Below, piece after piece: positions 49,304-60,299 of a DNA stretch of 64,000 nucleotides. The position numbers were made by a program, and so were the translations under genes. The notes beneath the pieces are model-generated. The model ran no database searches. It saw nothing but the letters and a program-made list of their open reading frames with translations, and was not told the origin of the DNA. Positions within the stretch are counted from its first letter, which is position 1, and each line of letters opens with the position of its first letter. Source of the DNA: Trema orientale (lineage: Eukaryota; Streptophyta; Magnoliopsida; Rosales; Cannabaceae); the NCBI GenBank assembly GCA_002914845.1, contig JXTC01000187.1, forward strand, positions 467,992 through 531,991, given 5' to 3'.

Positions 49304-50548
49304 CGATTCATCAGAGTATCTAATGAATATGCACTTGTGCACCCTTGGGCCTAACTTCCCATGCTTATGAGAAGTAGTGTGAACATACCCTGCTGAACCC
49401 CATGGACGTAAATGATCCAATTCGGGTTTTCGCCCTGTCCATCGCTCATAAGGGGTTGAAGACACTGATTTCGAGGGTACTCGGTTAAGGATGTAGGCCG
49501 CAGTCAATAAAGCATCTCCCCAGAAAGATATTGGGAGGTTGGCTTGCGCCATCATCGACCTAACCATTTCTAACAACGTACGATTCCTTCTCTCTGCTAC
49601 ACCATTTTGCTGCGGAGTGCCAGGAATTGTTAGCTATCGAAGAATGCTTTTTTCATCACATAATTCCTTGAATTGCTCAGATAGATACTTGCGGCCACGG
49701 TCTGTCCTGAGAGTTTTGATGTTCTTCTCTGTTTGACTCTCAACTAAGTTCATAAATCGTCTAAAGCATTCTAATGCTTCTGACTTATGGGAGATCAAAT
49801 AGACATGACTGTAGCGCGTAAAGTCATCTATGAAAGTGATGAAATAGGTGGCACCATGTCTTGCCCTCACATTCATTGGTCCGCAGATGTCAGAATGTAC
49901 TAGCTGCAGAGGAATTGTTACCCGTGTGGCTTTTCCAAAAGGTTTCCTAGTTGACTTTCCCACCAAACAATGTTCACAAGTGGGCAAGTTAATTTTAGTG
50001 AGTTGTCCCAAGAGACCATCTCTAGCTAACCTATTCATTCTATCTTGCCCTATATGGCCTAGTCTAGCATGCCATATAACAGAATCAACATTATTTGCAG
50101 TAGTCGTATAAGAAACGGCATTGTTATTATTATATGAATAAATAATATCTAACATAATAAAACCATCCATGAAAAAACCACAACCATAAAAATCTGTTCC
50201 CAAATAAATATCACAACTAGTACTACGAAAATTAAAAATAAAACCCAACTTAAGCAAATACACAACGGATAAAAGGTTTTGTTGAACTTCCGGAGCATAA
50301 AGAACGTCATGGAGTAATAAAGTGCGACCCTCACGCAATTTCAGCTTGTAAGTGCCAATGCCTAATACTTGCACGCTAGCTCCATTCCCCATATAGAGTC
50401 CTTGACTCCCTTTCGGAATTCGACGATACTCTACGAACCTGACTCGGTCCCTCGTGATGTGTTCGATCGCTCCTGAATCAACAATCCAATGAGGATGTGA
50501 ATGAGCTCGCTCCTGAATCAACAATCCAATGAGGATGTGAATGAGCAA
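49304..50548 (-). pseudogene. Copia-2 pol, protease and integrase part
   Basis: Protease motif WIVDSGAIEHIT, then WHARLGHIG (GAG-pre-integrase), a zinc-binding CEHCLVGK, the integrase core with FITFIDDFTRYSHVY and RTDRGRKY, and GTPQQNGVAERRNR. A TAG at about 49632-49634 (minus strand) follows KSILR. In the integrase core, Arg replaces the usual Asn after RTD. Confidence 0.88.
50467..50546 (-). repeat. 40-bp tandem duplication over the protease active site
   Basis: Two identical units (50467-50506, 50507-50546) encode the HPHWIVDSGA stretch. Since 40 is not a multiple of three, the gag-side frame is shifted relative to pol. Confidence 0.95.
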
Positions 50549-51448
50549 TCATAACATGGCTTGTAACATAAATATCGCAAGAAATACAGTCAGGGAGTAC
50601 CTTTTCGGCTCAGTGCAATCACGAGCGAAGTGTCCCTCCTTATCACAGTTGTAGCATCTGCCATTCTTGCTCTTTCCACCGCGCTTGCCTCTCTTGCGCC
50701 GGGTAGTCTTTGCCTTCTTAGGCGCGGGTCCATTACTAGAATCACCCCTAGGAGCTTGATTCTTGCGCTTGGCCCCTCTTGGCCCGCGCTGGTTATTCGC
50801 CACATAGGCGCTCCCAAGGTTTGAGTCTTTGCTTGGTTTGGCAGCTTCTAAGCGCTCAGCTTCAAGCTCAAGGTAGCGAGACAGGTCATCAAAAGTTTTG
50901 ATGTTCTCACTATGAGTCATAGTGATAACCATCAGCTCCCATGAAGGTGGTAAGGAACGAATTCCCGCTTAGATCTGTTGCTCTTCAGATCGAGGGTGGC
51001 CAGCTGCTTTCAGTTCACGAATCATCGATGATATCGCTCTAAGATGCTGCTTCATAGTATGGCTCGGACGCATCTTATAGGAGTCAAACCTGATGTTCAG
51101 CGCACGAAGTCTGGTAGCAGACGTCCCACCAAATTTCAGCTTCAGGGTACCCCACATCTCCTGAGCGGTGGCGTGCTCTTCAAACTCACCGATCAAGCCA
51201 TTGTGCATGCTGCTCAGCATGGTAAAGCGCGCACAACGGTCTTTCTTAAGCCAAGCCTGATAGGCTTCTTGATCACGACGGTGTTGAGCAGTGTTGCCAT
51301 TCTTGGGTGCGGGCATCGTCTGGGTCAGGATTTCTAAAACCTCTTGCTCATCGAGAATATATTGGATTTTTCGGTGCCAGATATCATAGTTTTCACCATC
51401 CAATTTCTCTCCCTTATTCAAATCAGTCACTATGCTCTTAGAAGCCAT
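50549..51448 (-). pseudogene. Copia-2 gag
   Basis: Opens MASKSIVTDLNKGEKLDG and has the Copia Gag pattern through IRFDSYKMRPSHTMKQHL. A TAA at about 50969-50971 replaces what is probably a Gln codon after EEQQI. The downstream part has a Lys/Arg-rich stretch and a CCHC knuckle (CYNCDKEGHFARDC). It is linked to pol without a functional joint frame because of the 40-bp duplication. Confidence 0.88.
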
Positions 51449-52951
51449 CTACTCATGCGCATAAAGGATGAACAGATAATTAAGCACACCACACATAATT
51501 ATTTTGCAGCAGAAATTCTAGACTAATCTAAATAATTCTTACTAGACACAAAATCGAAAAAATCGCTACGCTCATAATCATCTCCTATGTCTAGGTTTAT
51601 TATTAAGATTAAATCTAAATTTCGCGCAAAATCTATATAGGAGAATAATTAATTCTACCACTATACTCCCACTAAAATGTGACATTCCTAGCATGTTTCT
51701 AACATACATATCACATAATTATATGCAAAAATAAGCATGTAATTGCAATTAAATAAATTAAGCATAATTTAAAATAATTACAAATTAATTAAAACATGAC
51801 ATGCTTACTATGACAATATCAAATAGTGTTATAATTAAATAAGCAACTAATCATATCACAAATATTATCATTTAAATATATACATGCATATTTATTCATA
51901 AAAAAAATTACATATATACATAGTCAACACAAAAATTGCACATAATTAATATATAATGAAATATCACATAAAGTACAAAAAAAACACATATTTTAATTCT
52001 CACAAAAAAATATGTAACTTTTTTTAAAAAAAAATAAATCAGGAAGGAAAAAAAAATATTTTCTGGAATTTTTTTTTTTTTTTAAATTTAGCAACCCTGT
52101 TTTTTAATTAAATAAATAAAAAAATGAGAAAATAGCAGGCCCTGCCTGCTTGTCTGGTCGGCCCAGGCGAGGCCCAAGGTTTGCGCCCAGGGCGGCCCTA
52201 GACAGTGGCGCGGCCGAGGGGGCCAGCGCCTAGTCAACCGAGTCCTGGGCCAGCGCACATAGGCGTGGCCTGATGCATAGGGGCCCGGAGGCCGTGAATG
52301 CGCGGCCCAGCAGCCGCAAGCCTGGCACCATTTGGTGCCAGGCATTCTTACGCGCCGAGGCGGCGCGTATGGCCCACGCGCCACCTTGTCTCATCGGTAT
52401 CGAATCACGGCCACGTCTACCATACTTTTTCGTCGTCCTTGTTCCGATGACATGCCCGATGACTTCTCTACTCCGCCATTACGTTGGCAAGTGAGATACA
52501 CTCTCTCCCGGAGAGAGTGTGATTCAAAATCAGGTTGCTAAATTAGGAAAAAATATTTACAGATATGACACAAAATTCAAAAAATCATATCTCTTCAAAT
52601 AAAATTCCAAAAAATACATATTATATATGGTTGGAAAGATAATTTCATGTAGATTCCGAAAAAATTAAAATCAAGTTCAATCAAGCAACTATGCAATCGG
52701 AAAACACAGTCAAACTTTCGGGTAAAACAATTTTGACTCAAAAAATCTCTCAAACCATATATCAAACGATTTCCAGATTTTTATGGTAGAATATATACAC
52801 AATAATCTATCACATATTAAAAAATCACGACCAAATAATATCCAGAACTATATAAACAAAAAAATGGCATATTAGGGTATTTTCGGTTTAAGAGTTCATG
52901 TACCTCCCTCCTTAGCCTTTTTCCAATGGAGAACGGAGCCCACCAACAGCT
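51449..52951 (-). other. Copia-2 untranslated leader
   Basis: A 1.5-kb leader between primer site and gag, unusually long for Copia. It is AT-rich except for the GC-rich island at 52084-52544, described separately. No coding sequence. Confidence 0.7.
52084..52544. repeat. GC-rich, inverted-repeat-bounded island in the Copia-2 leader
   Basis: Bounded by AATTTAGCAACC (52084-52095) and its complement GGTTGCTAAATT (52533-52544), with looser pairing continuing outside. Inside are three strong hairpins: GCCTGGCACCA with TGGTGCCAGGC, TACGCGCC with GGCGCGTA (both about 52319-52370), and ACACTCTCTCC with GGAGAGAGTGT (52498-52520). Much of it is GC-rich, against roughly one third GC around it. It may be a nested foldback element or a structured retroelement RNA domain. 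Confidence 0.75.
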
Positions 52952-52964
52952 GCTCTGATACCAA
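52952..52964 (-). promoter_or_regulatory. Copia-2 primer binding site
   Basis: On the minus strand TTGGTATCAGAGC directly follows the 5' LTR, the standard initiator-tRNA-Met complement of Copia elements. Confidence 0.93.
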
Positions 52965-53413
52965 TGTCAGAAGCGTGGGTGGCGGTGGTGCCGGATGAAT
53001 CCTCAAACCTACCGCCATATAGGAATCGCCTTAGTGCCTCACGTCCATTGTAGAAAGACTCCTCCTTGTAAACTCGGGGTTAGTGGCGTTACAAGAACAA
53101 CCACTATAGATTCCACCACTCAAGAGCACTCACTGAAATTCTTTAGGTAGAGAGAGAGAGAGGATAGAGCGTATTTTCACTGTACATTATTTTTTCAGGC
53201 TCTCAGATTAATGAATTAATTGTAGAGCGTACGTATCCTTTCTATTCAAATAAGGATATTCGCATATCCCTAAAGAATAAGAAAAAAATCTCTAATTAAT
53301 AGAGGCCTATCAGATATTCCACTCAAATATCTTATCTGATACGTAATCTATTCCAATTGAGCTATGCACCAACTATGGGCGCCTAATAGGAATCTGGGCC
53401 AAAAAGTCCAACA
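52965..53413 (-). repeat. Copia-2 5' LTR
   Basis: Pairs with 46123-46571, with the same TG/CA ends. Contains a CTCTCTCTCTA-type tract on the minus strand. Confidence 0.9.
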
Positions 53414-53418
53414 ATTTA

Positions 53419-54630
53419 TACAAGGGACAAGGATAAAAAGTAACAATTACACAAACTGTATATTGTCTTCGAAACATGTTTATTCATTGAATAAATTAAT
53501 TTGATTCCTTAATCTGGCCTTATATATATGAACTCTGGTCGTGATATTTTCCTAAGCAACGGCCGACAAATCAGCTAAGTGTTTTAGTAATCAAATAAGA
53601 AATCACGATACTAAACAGGCTCGTAGTTTTGTTTCCAAAACCTGTCCCTTAATCACGCTCAATTTCGATAAACGTGCAGCTTTTTATTTAATTTCCACAT
53701 TCATCTCCCCATGCTATTCATAGAAAATAAAACTAATTAAACATAACATCAATAAAGTAAAGGCTTTGGATTCCACGAGCAGAATTTTTTGAGAACATTC
53801 AACTATTGTTTGGATCTATTACGTACCCATTACTGCATACATTATCTTATGTGTATAATATTCCATCCACGTTAATTCAAAGCTAATTTTCATCAGTTAC
53901 GCGAGTTGTTCAAAAAATTACTCGACTTGCCGACATAGATAAGTCCAAGCTAATCCCAATACGACTCTTGTTATGTCCAATTTTAGCCCTCAGTTTATAG
54001 ATCAATACAATTTTGGCCCATAATTTTTTAAACAATGCAAAGGGGTAATTTAATTTTTTTTTCTTTTTTGGATGAAGAGGGGTAGCTGAATAGACATATG
54101 AGATCCATATACAAATTTAAAAGAAATTAGAGTGGGTGTCCTTTTCTTTACACATTGTGTTTATTTTTCTCCTTTTATGGTTAAATTGTTGAATAAATGT
54201 GTCTTTACACTTGGTATACTCATCTTTAGTTTATGTACTGATACAATAATTTTTTTTATACTTAGTTTATCCTGAATATTTTACTAAAAATGAGCCCAAA
54301 ATTTAATCATTTTGCTAGAAAAACCCCAAATTTAAAGTTATGAAATAAATTTATTGTGGTATTTAATTACCATCGCATTTGCTTTAAAATATTTTCAATT
54401 TTTAAATTTTTTTTGAACGAATGTTTCCAAAAAAAAGGTAAGAATATTGTTAAAAGAATAAAGCAATTACATCGATAATTAAGAAAATCTATAGAATAGC
54501 AATCCTAAACAGCCTCTATTAAACTAAGATAGGGATAGAAATATACGGATCGAAGAATAACACCAAATCCTATATTTTGGTGCCTAACATCAAGAGTAGC
54601 CAACTTATATGCACAAGTATTGGCTTATAT
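53419..54630. other. Stretch without a recognisable gene
   Basis: AT-rich intergenic DNA after Copia-2. I see only homopolymer runs and short chance frames. Confidence 0.4.
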
Positions 54631-54635
54631 ATAGG

Positions 54636-54862
54636 GCACTAATCCAGTAGGTTTTTTTTTTTTTTTACATAGGTATCAATTTGACCAATGAAATTTTTTT
54701 TTGCACATTTTTTTATATTAAAAAGTATGAGAGAGAAATAGCATTAATGATGCACATCTTCTCATGCACTTTATTATAGCTGTTAGATCACCATTAGATG
54801 ATGATCCAACGGCTAAAAAAAAAATACCGTAAAAAAAAAAAAAACCTGCTGGATTGGCAACT
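54636..54862 (-). mobile_element. MITE-like repeat family M1, copy iii
   Basis: On the minus strand it reads TTGCCAATCCAGCAGG, then AGCCGTTGGATCATCATC, and ends near CTACTGGATTAG: the same ends and core as copy ii at 24640-24920. It is flanked by AT repeats. Confidence 0.55.
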
Positions 54863-54869
54863 ATATATA

Positions 54870-55590
54870 TATATATGAGAAAAGTGACATTCATTCTCTT
54901 AATGAAATCTACGATTTTCAATTCCTCCAATTTTAAAATGTTCTTGATTTATTTTTTATTTTTAACAATCATATTAAAAATCAAGGACAAAATATAAACA
55001 AAAAATATAGCTCCCGATTATAAGATAAGACATTGTCATGGGCCAAAAATAGTATTGACCCCTAAATTTGGGGACCAAAAATAAAATAACCATTTTTTCA
55101 ATTAATTACCTTTAATTGTCACTTATTTATTAATTCAAGCATATAACAGATCAAGACTAGACAAAAATGTGGAAAAAAGAAAGCAATAATTTTAAATTCA
55201 TATGTCATTCTGTGCCAAGGCAAGCCCCGCTTTTCCTCGCAACCAAACACACATGGGATCAAGTTGCATGCATTTAATTGAGGATGATATGTTCCCCCAG
55301 TTCGGTAGTAGTTGGAGCCTTCTTCTTGGCTTTTTTCTCATTCAATTTTCTTCTTAATTTCATACTCTCTTGATCTGCATCTACCTAGCTCCTCATACCC
55401 ATGATCACACACTCACGAGAAGTACTTGTCATTAACATCATTTCCAATTTTCCACTTATAACCCTAATAATTTTTATTTTTTTTAAAAAAACAACTTCAA
55501 TTTTTATCATGTCAAATTTTGATTGGGCCACGCAATGTCGATGTGAGTAACCAACCTGTCACTCTAACATTATGTCAGTATTAATTTTCA
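54870..55590. other. Upstream region of SDR-F
   Basis: AT-rich, unrelated to the upstream regions of SDR-B to SDR-E. This supports SDR-F being an older, separate member of the cluster. Confidence 0.4.
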
Positions 55591-55593
55591 CCC

Positions 55594-55603
55594 TATATAA
55601 AAG
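55594..55603 (+). promoter_or_regulatory. TATA box of SDR-F
   Basis: TATATAAAAG, 99 bp before the start codon, in a good position for a leader of about 70 bp. Confidence 0.6.
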
Positions 55604-55701
55604 TAACCAAACACACTTAGATCGATACTTCATATTTGTACACATTGAGGGTTCACTATAGACTATAGAGCTTGTAATATCGTTCCATTAATTAGTGAAA
55701 C

Positions 55702-56721
55702 ATGAACGGAACTTCCTCAGTAGCTCCAACTTCAAAAAGGTACTAATCTTAGCTCTTTATCTGAACTTAATATAGTAATATACATATATATATACACAAA
55801 CACATATTTAATTTCGTGATTACACGTACGTAAAATGTAACACTATATGAAAAATTGTCACACAGGTTAGACGGCAAAGTGGTTATAATCACCGGCGCCG
55901 CGAGCGGCATCGGCGAGAGCACCGCGAGACTATTCGTCCGTCACGGCGCGAAAGTCATCATCGCTGACGTCCAAGACGAGCTCGGCCTCTCCCTCTGCCA
56001 AGAGCTACAAGACTCCACCTCCAAGGACAGTAGTAGTAGTACCACTACTGGTTCGGCCAATGTTGCCTACGTCCACTGCGATGTCACGAGCGATTCCGAC
56101 GTGAAAAGCCTCGTAGACTTCGCGGTGTCGAGGCACGGCAAGCTCGACGTCATGTTCAACAACGCCGGCATACCCGGCAACGCGGACCACACCATCCTCG
56201 GCGCCGACTTCGACAACTTCAAGCGCGTCTTCGAGGTCAACGTGTTCGGCTCCTTCTTGGGGGCCAAACACGCGGCTAGGGTTATGGTCCCGGCGAGACA
56301 AGGCATGATACTGTTCACCGCCAGCGTGGCGTCCGAGAACAGCGGCGAGTCGCCGCACGCGTACACGGCGTCGAAGCACGCGGTGGTGGGGCTGATGAAG
56401 AACCTCTGTGTCGAGCTCGGACAGTTCGGGATCAGAGTCAACGCCATATCTCCATGCGCCATGGCGACGCCGCTGCTTAGGAACATTCTCGGGATGGAGA
56501 AGAGCGTGGTGGACCACTTGATTTGTGCTTCGGCGGTGCTCAAAGGGCGAGTTCCGGAACCGAACGACGCCGCCGAGGCCGCGCTGTACTTGGCCAGTGA
56601 CGAGTCAAAGTTCGTCAACGGACTTAATCTTATGGTTGATGGGGGTTACAGTACCACTAATCAGTCATTTAGTATGGTTTTGAAAAATTTAATGTCTGAA
56701 GCTAAGTTTGGTTCTAGCTAA
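55702..56721 (+). CDS. SDR-F: diverged SDR110C-type alcohol dehydrogenase, intact
   Basis: Exons 55702-55739 and 55866-56721, intron 126 bp, 297 residues. Exon 1 encodes MNGTSSVAPTSKR and uses the same phase-2 junction as the other copies. Motifs: TGAASGIG, Asp47, NNAG (111-114), Ser166, and Tyr179/Lys183 in YTASK. A Ser/Thr-rich insert (about residues 63-77) comes from an AGT/ACT triplet run and makes it longer than its neighbours. It ends in a different C-terminal tail (KNLMSEAKFGSS). Exon 2 is clearly GC-richer than its surroundings. Like its neighbours it should oxidise a secondary alcohol with NAD; the substrate is unknown. It is the most diverged plus-strand member. Confidence 0.93.
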
Positions 56722-56724
56722 TTA

Positions 56725-58480
56725 GCTAAGAGATCAATACTTTATGTTGTGAGCCAAGATACTGATATTTTATTGCTCCAATGCTCCTTAATTCAAGGCT
56801 TTGACCTCAATGTTACAGAAGATTTTCATCTTCTTTTTCTTTTTCAAAAAAGGTTATCATCAGTTATTAAATTAGTGTCTGTTATTTATGATGGTAATTA
56901 ATTAAGGTGAGAGGTTGAGAAATCTATACGTCCAAATATACAAATCTAGCTATTGCCAAATTATTATATTTGCTATGTTAATAATATATGAGGTCAATGT
57001 CCGTAACTCATATAATTAAGTCCTAAGTACTATAGTGACAAGATGTAAGATATAACATGAATTGTGTGACTGGCAAAGTAATATTATTAGTAGGTGAAAT
57101 TGAAAAGCAATATGAATATGATCTATATGACTACATGTATATATAGAAATCAATAATGTTCAGAATTCAAATAGTTTGGGACGTGGTTCAATTGTGTTAT
57201 AGTTATAGTCATGACTAGATTGGTGTGTTTGTTGAACATGCGGGCAATGAATGTGGTAGTGGCCAGCGGGGTGGGCCAAGACGATATCATCATGCGTAGA
57301 AGGATTGGAGTCTCTGCTTATCTCTTTTAAATATTTCTCTGAGTCGACCAAGTTTGAAAATTGAAAACAAGAGATAGTGTATTGAGTATTTTGACTCTCA
57401 TAAAAATCATGCGCCGTTCATTCGTATTGTTATGGACCACCATATAAATCTTCACTAGCATTATTATCTTATCGCTATAGATAATCAATGACAGGCTTTG
57501 TCACCTCTTTCAAATCGCCAATTATACCCCCAAAAGAGAAAAGAAGATAAAGTAACATTATTGGTCGTACTTTTCTTCTTTTTCTTTTTCAAAGCTAAGT
57601 GGCTTTTCTTAAAAAGAAGATGAACAGAGATAGATTAAGATATATCGCACCGTTACTTTGGTAATGAAAATTTATGATTTTTGACCTTTTTTTTTTCAAT
57701 TTTTTTTATTCTTTAGGTTGATGTCCACGAGAACATCTAATGAGTGAACATACTAATTCTGTGATATAATCACTCAAAAGGTGATTATCAATATCTGGTG
57801 ATCACCATTAGTCATCAGCTAAGTAACTATCATCACCCTTAATAATCGATTTTTTCTAAAATAAATATATCAGGGTAGCAAGCGGTTACATCCATTGTTA
57901 AGAAGAAATTTCAACAAATCACATCAATCTTTCACAAAAAGTGACAATTTATTTACAAAACCGCATAAACTAATACCATAGCATGTAATAAAATGGGTTT
58001 TCTTGGGTTTACCTTCAAAAATAAAAAGTAATACATAAATACGGTCAGGAGAAAAGAATTAGTTTTCATACGGCATAAAAAAAAAAAGTGAATGAAAAAT
58101 ACGATAGTACTGTCGTAAATAAAGTCATATGCTTAATAAGACGTTTCTCTATTAAAAAGGTCAATAGGTTTAACGAAATCCTTCTAACTTATTGGTTGAG
58201 ATTCATTCACCATTTTCCCTTCTCTCCCAAGTTTGAGACCCAGCTCTCATACTTCTCATTTTTAATTTTTTTTCTGCCTTCATCAACACTATTCCTTTCT
58301 TTTTTTTTTTCCTTTTTTTTTTACATTTTACATTTTTAATTCTTTTTTTCTTTTTTATTACTCTATGTATTGATTTAAATTTATTTTTTCATTTCACCTT
58401 TAAAAAAAAAAAAAGCCTAAGAGATTTAAATTCTTCTTCCCTTTTTTCTATTTTATTTTTTCCATTGTACTATTTTTTTA
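56725..58480. other. Intergenic stretch between SDR-F and the TTAGTTAC repeats
   Basis: No supportable gene. On the minus strand, 57351-57160 is an open frame rich in His without an ATG start; its base composition is somewhat above background, but I recognise no family. Confidence 0.35.
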
Positions 58481-59500
58481 GTGATTAATGTCATATTAAT
58501 TAATGGTTACTGGTTTCCAGTCTTGTGACTGATTGGTTATCAGTTACCACTAATTAATTTAGTTGTTACTTTGGTTATCAGTTACAAATAACTGATTTAG
58601 TTACTAGTTGCCAATTTGGTTACTGTAGTTGCAACAAGATTAGTAATCAGATTTACTCACTAAAAAAATAAACTTGATAACTAGACTAGTTATCATATTG
58701 GTTATTAGTTTCTAATTACCTCTACTAATTTGATTAATTACTGGTTTCTTGTTTTTAGTTACCGTTGTTAATTTGGTTATCAGTTTCTAGCTTAATATCA
58801 TATTAATTAATGGTTACTGATTTCCAATCTTGTGACTGATCATTAGTCACCGATTACCATTAACTAATTTAGTTATTACTTTGGTTATCAGTATCAAATA
58901 ACCAATCTAGTTACTAGTTACTTTATTAGTTACTAATTTGGTTTCTATAGTAGTAACAAGAATAGTACTTAGATTTACTCATTGAAAAATAAATATTGGT
59001 TACTAGTTTCTAGTAATCACTACTAATTTGGTTACTAGTTTCTAGTTTTTGGTAACCGTTGCTAATTTAGTTATCAGTTTCTAGTTTCTGATTCTACTAT
59101 TAATTCGGTTACAAATTATTACCAATTTCGTTACCAATTATCAATTTAGTTATCAGCTTTCAAAGTTATTGTATTAGTAACAAGATTGGTAATCAGATTC
59201 ACTCATTAAAAAAAGAAAAGAAAAAGATTAGTAATGAGAATAGTTATCATATTGGTTAGTAGTTTCTAGTTACCATTGCTAATTTAGTTATCGATTTATA
59301 GTTACGCTTCTACTATTAATTTGGTTACTAATTATTACTAATTTAGTTACCAATTATCGATTTTGTTACTAGTTTCTAGTTCTGATTTATAGCTTCTAGT
59401 TAGCACATTCATTTTGGTTACTACTTTCTGATTTTTAGTTACAATTATTAATTTTGTTACTAGTTTTAGGTTACTAATTACCAAGTACCAATCTATTAGA
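58480..59500. repeat. Degenerate TTAGTTAC-type minisatellite
   Basis: About 1 kb of imperfect units such as TTGGTTACTAGTTTCTAG and TTAGTTACCAATTA. Larger units of roughly 310 bp are visible: TCATATTAATTAATGGTTACTG occurs at about 58490 and 58800. No coding potential. Confidence 0.75.
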
Positions 59501-59790
59501 ATCTTAATCACTATCTACTATTTTTTTCCTTTGAGGCATTTGATCAAATAGGTAGTAGTCACTAAATGATGGGTAGCCATGATAATGGCTTTGCTCGATC
59601 TCATAGCCAACAACCAAGGCAACTGAACCACTCCTTCCTATGTTGCTTTCACAATCACATCCCTCCATTTTTCTTTTTCTTCTGCATAAAAAATTCATGT
59701 TTCTAAGAAAAAAAATTATTTTATTTTTTAATTCATAATATATAATCTATCCTCAATAAATGAATAGATACGCTAAACTCTTTTTCTCTT

Positions 59791-59796
59791 TATAAG
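59791..59796 (+). promoter_or_regulatory. TATA box of the small peptide gene
   Basis: TATAAG, 92-97 bp before the start codon at 59888, followed by a leader ending in GGGAGAGAGAG. Confidence 0.4.
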
Positions 59797-59887
59797 TGTA
59801 CCTATACCTCTCCCACTTTCTCAGACTTATTCCTAGTTCTTCATTATTTGTTCATTTTTTCTGAACAATACTCAAAGGGAGAGAGAG

Positions 59888-60034
59888 ATGGGTTCGAACG
59901 AATCATTTTCAACCATGGTTATGGTCATCCTCGTCTTTACGACCTTCATCTTATTGTTGGTATTGGACATGTTGATTGTGGCTTATAACGGCAGCCATGG
60001 GGAGAAGCGAGATCAAGGTGATTGCGATTTATGA
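59888..60034 (+). CDS. Putative 48-residue single-span membrane peptide
   Basis: Reading frame of 48 codons starting MGSNESFSTMVM. Residues about 9-33 form one strongly hydrophobic helix rich in Val, Leu, Ile and Phe. A polar, charged tail (GSHGEKRDQGDCDL) follows. An upstream TATA-like box and a GA-rich leader, together with less AT-biased codons than the surroundings, suggest a real small gene. I recognise no family; small plant membrane peptides are often species- or family-specific. Cellular location and function are unknown. The larger frames crossing it on either strand are weaker because they run into AT-rich repeats. Confidence 0.45.
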   Translation: MGSNESFSTMVMVILVFTTFILLLVLDMLIVAYNGSHGEKRDQGDCDL

Positions 60035-60145
60035 GGCTTGGCTTATGAAGCATAGAAATGCGAACAATCTTGAAAAAAAAAAAAGAAAGAAAAATATATA
60101 CGAGTTCATTGAGGAGATGAAGCACGCAGGGGCTGGGCAACGAAG

Positions 60146-60283
60146 AAATACTGTATGAAAAGAATTGAAAGTGGGTATACCGTATATTTGTAATTCTTTT
60201 GCTAAAACACCGTAAAAATACTGTATAAAAAGAATTGAAAGTAGATATACCGTATATTTGTAATTCTTTTGCTAAAACACCGT
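60146..60283 (+). repeat. 70-bp tandem duplication
   Basis: Two units (from 60146 and from 60216) are nearly identical, from AAATACTGTAT to AAAACACCGT, in the likely 3' flank of the small peptide gene. Confidence 0.9.
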
Positions 60284-60299
60284 GTTTGTTATAATTTCC

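Larger units (their letters stand above)
46118..53418 (-). mobile_element. Copia-2: full-length Copia LTR retrotransposon
   Basis: LTRs of 449 bp at 46123-46571 (3') and 52965-53413 (5'), perfect target duplication ATTTA (46118-46122, 53414-53418), intact primer site, gag and pol in Copia order. The LTRs differ at about one base in twenty, fewer than in Copia-1, so it is younger. Frames are interrupted by a few nonsense codons and one 40-bp duplication. An assembly gap (49207-49303) lies in integrase. Confidence 0.95.

Noticed and set aside
52088-52384. 98-codon minus-strand Pro/Arg-rich frame in the GC-rich island
   Set aside because: Explained by GC content and hairpins. It lies in a retrotransposon leader with no start context or family.
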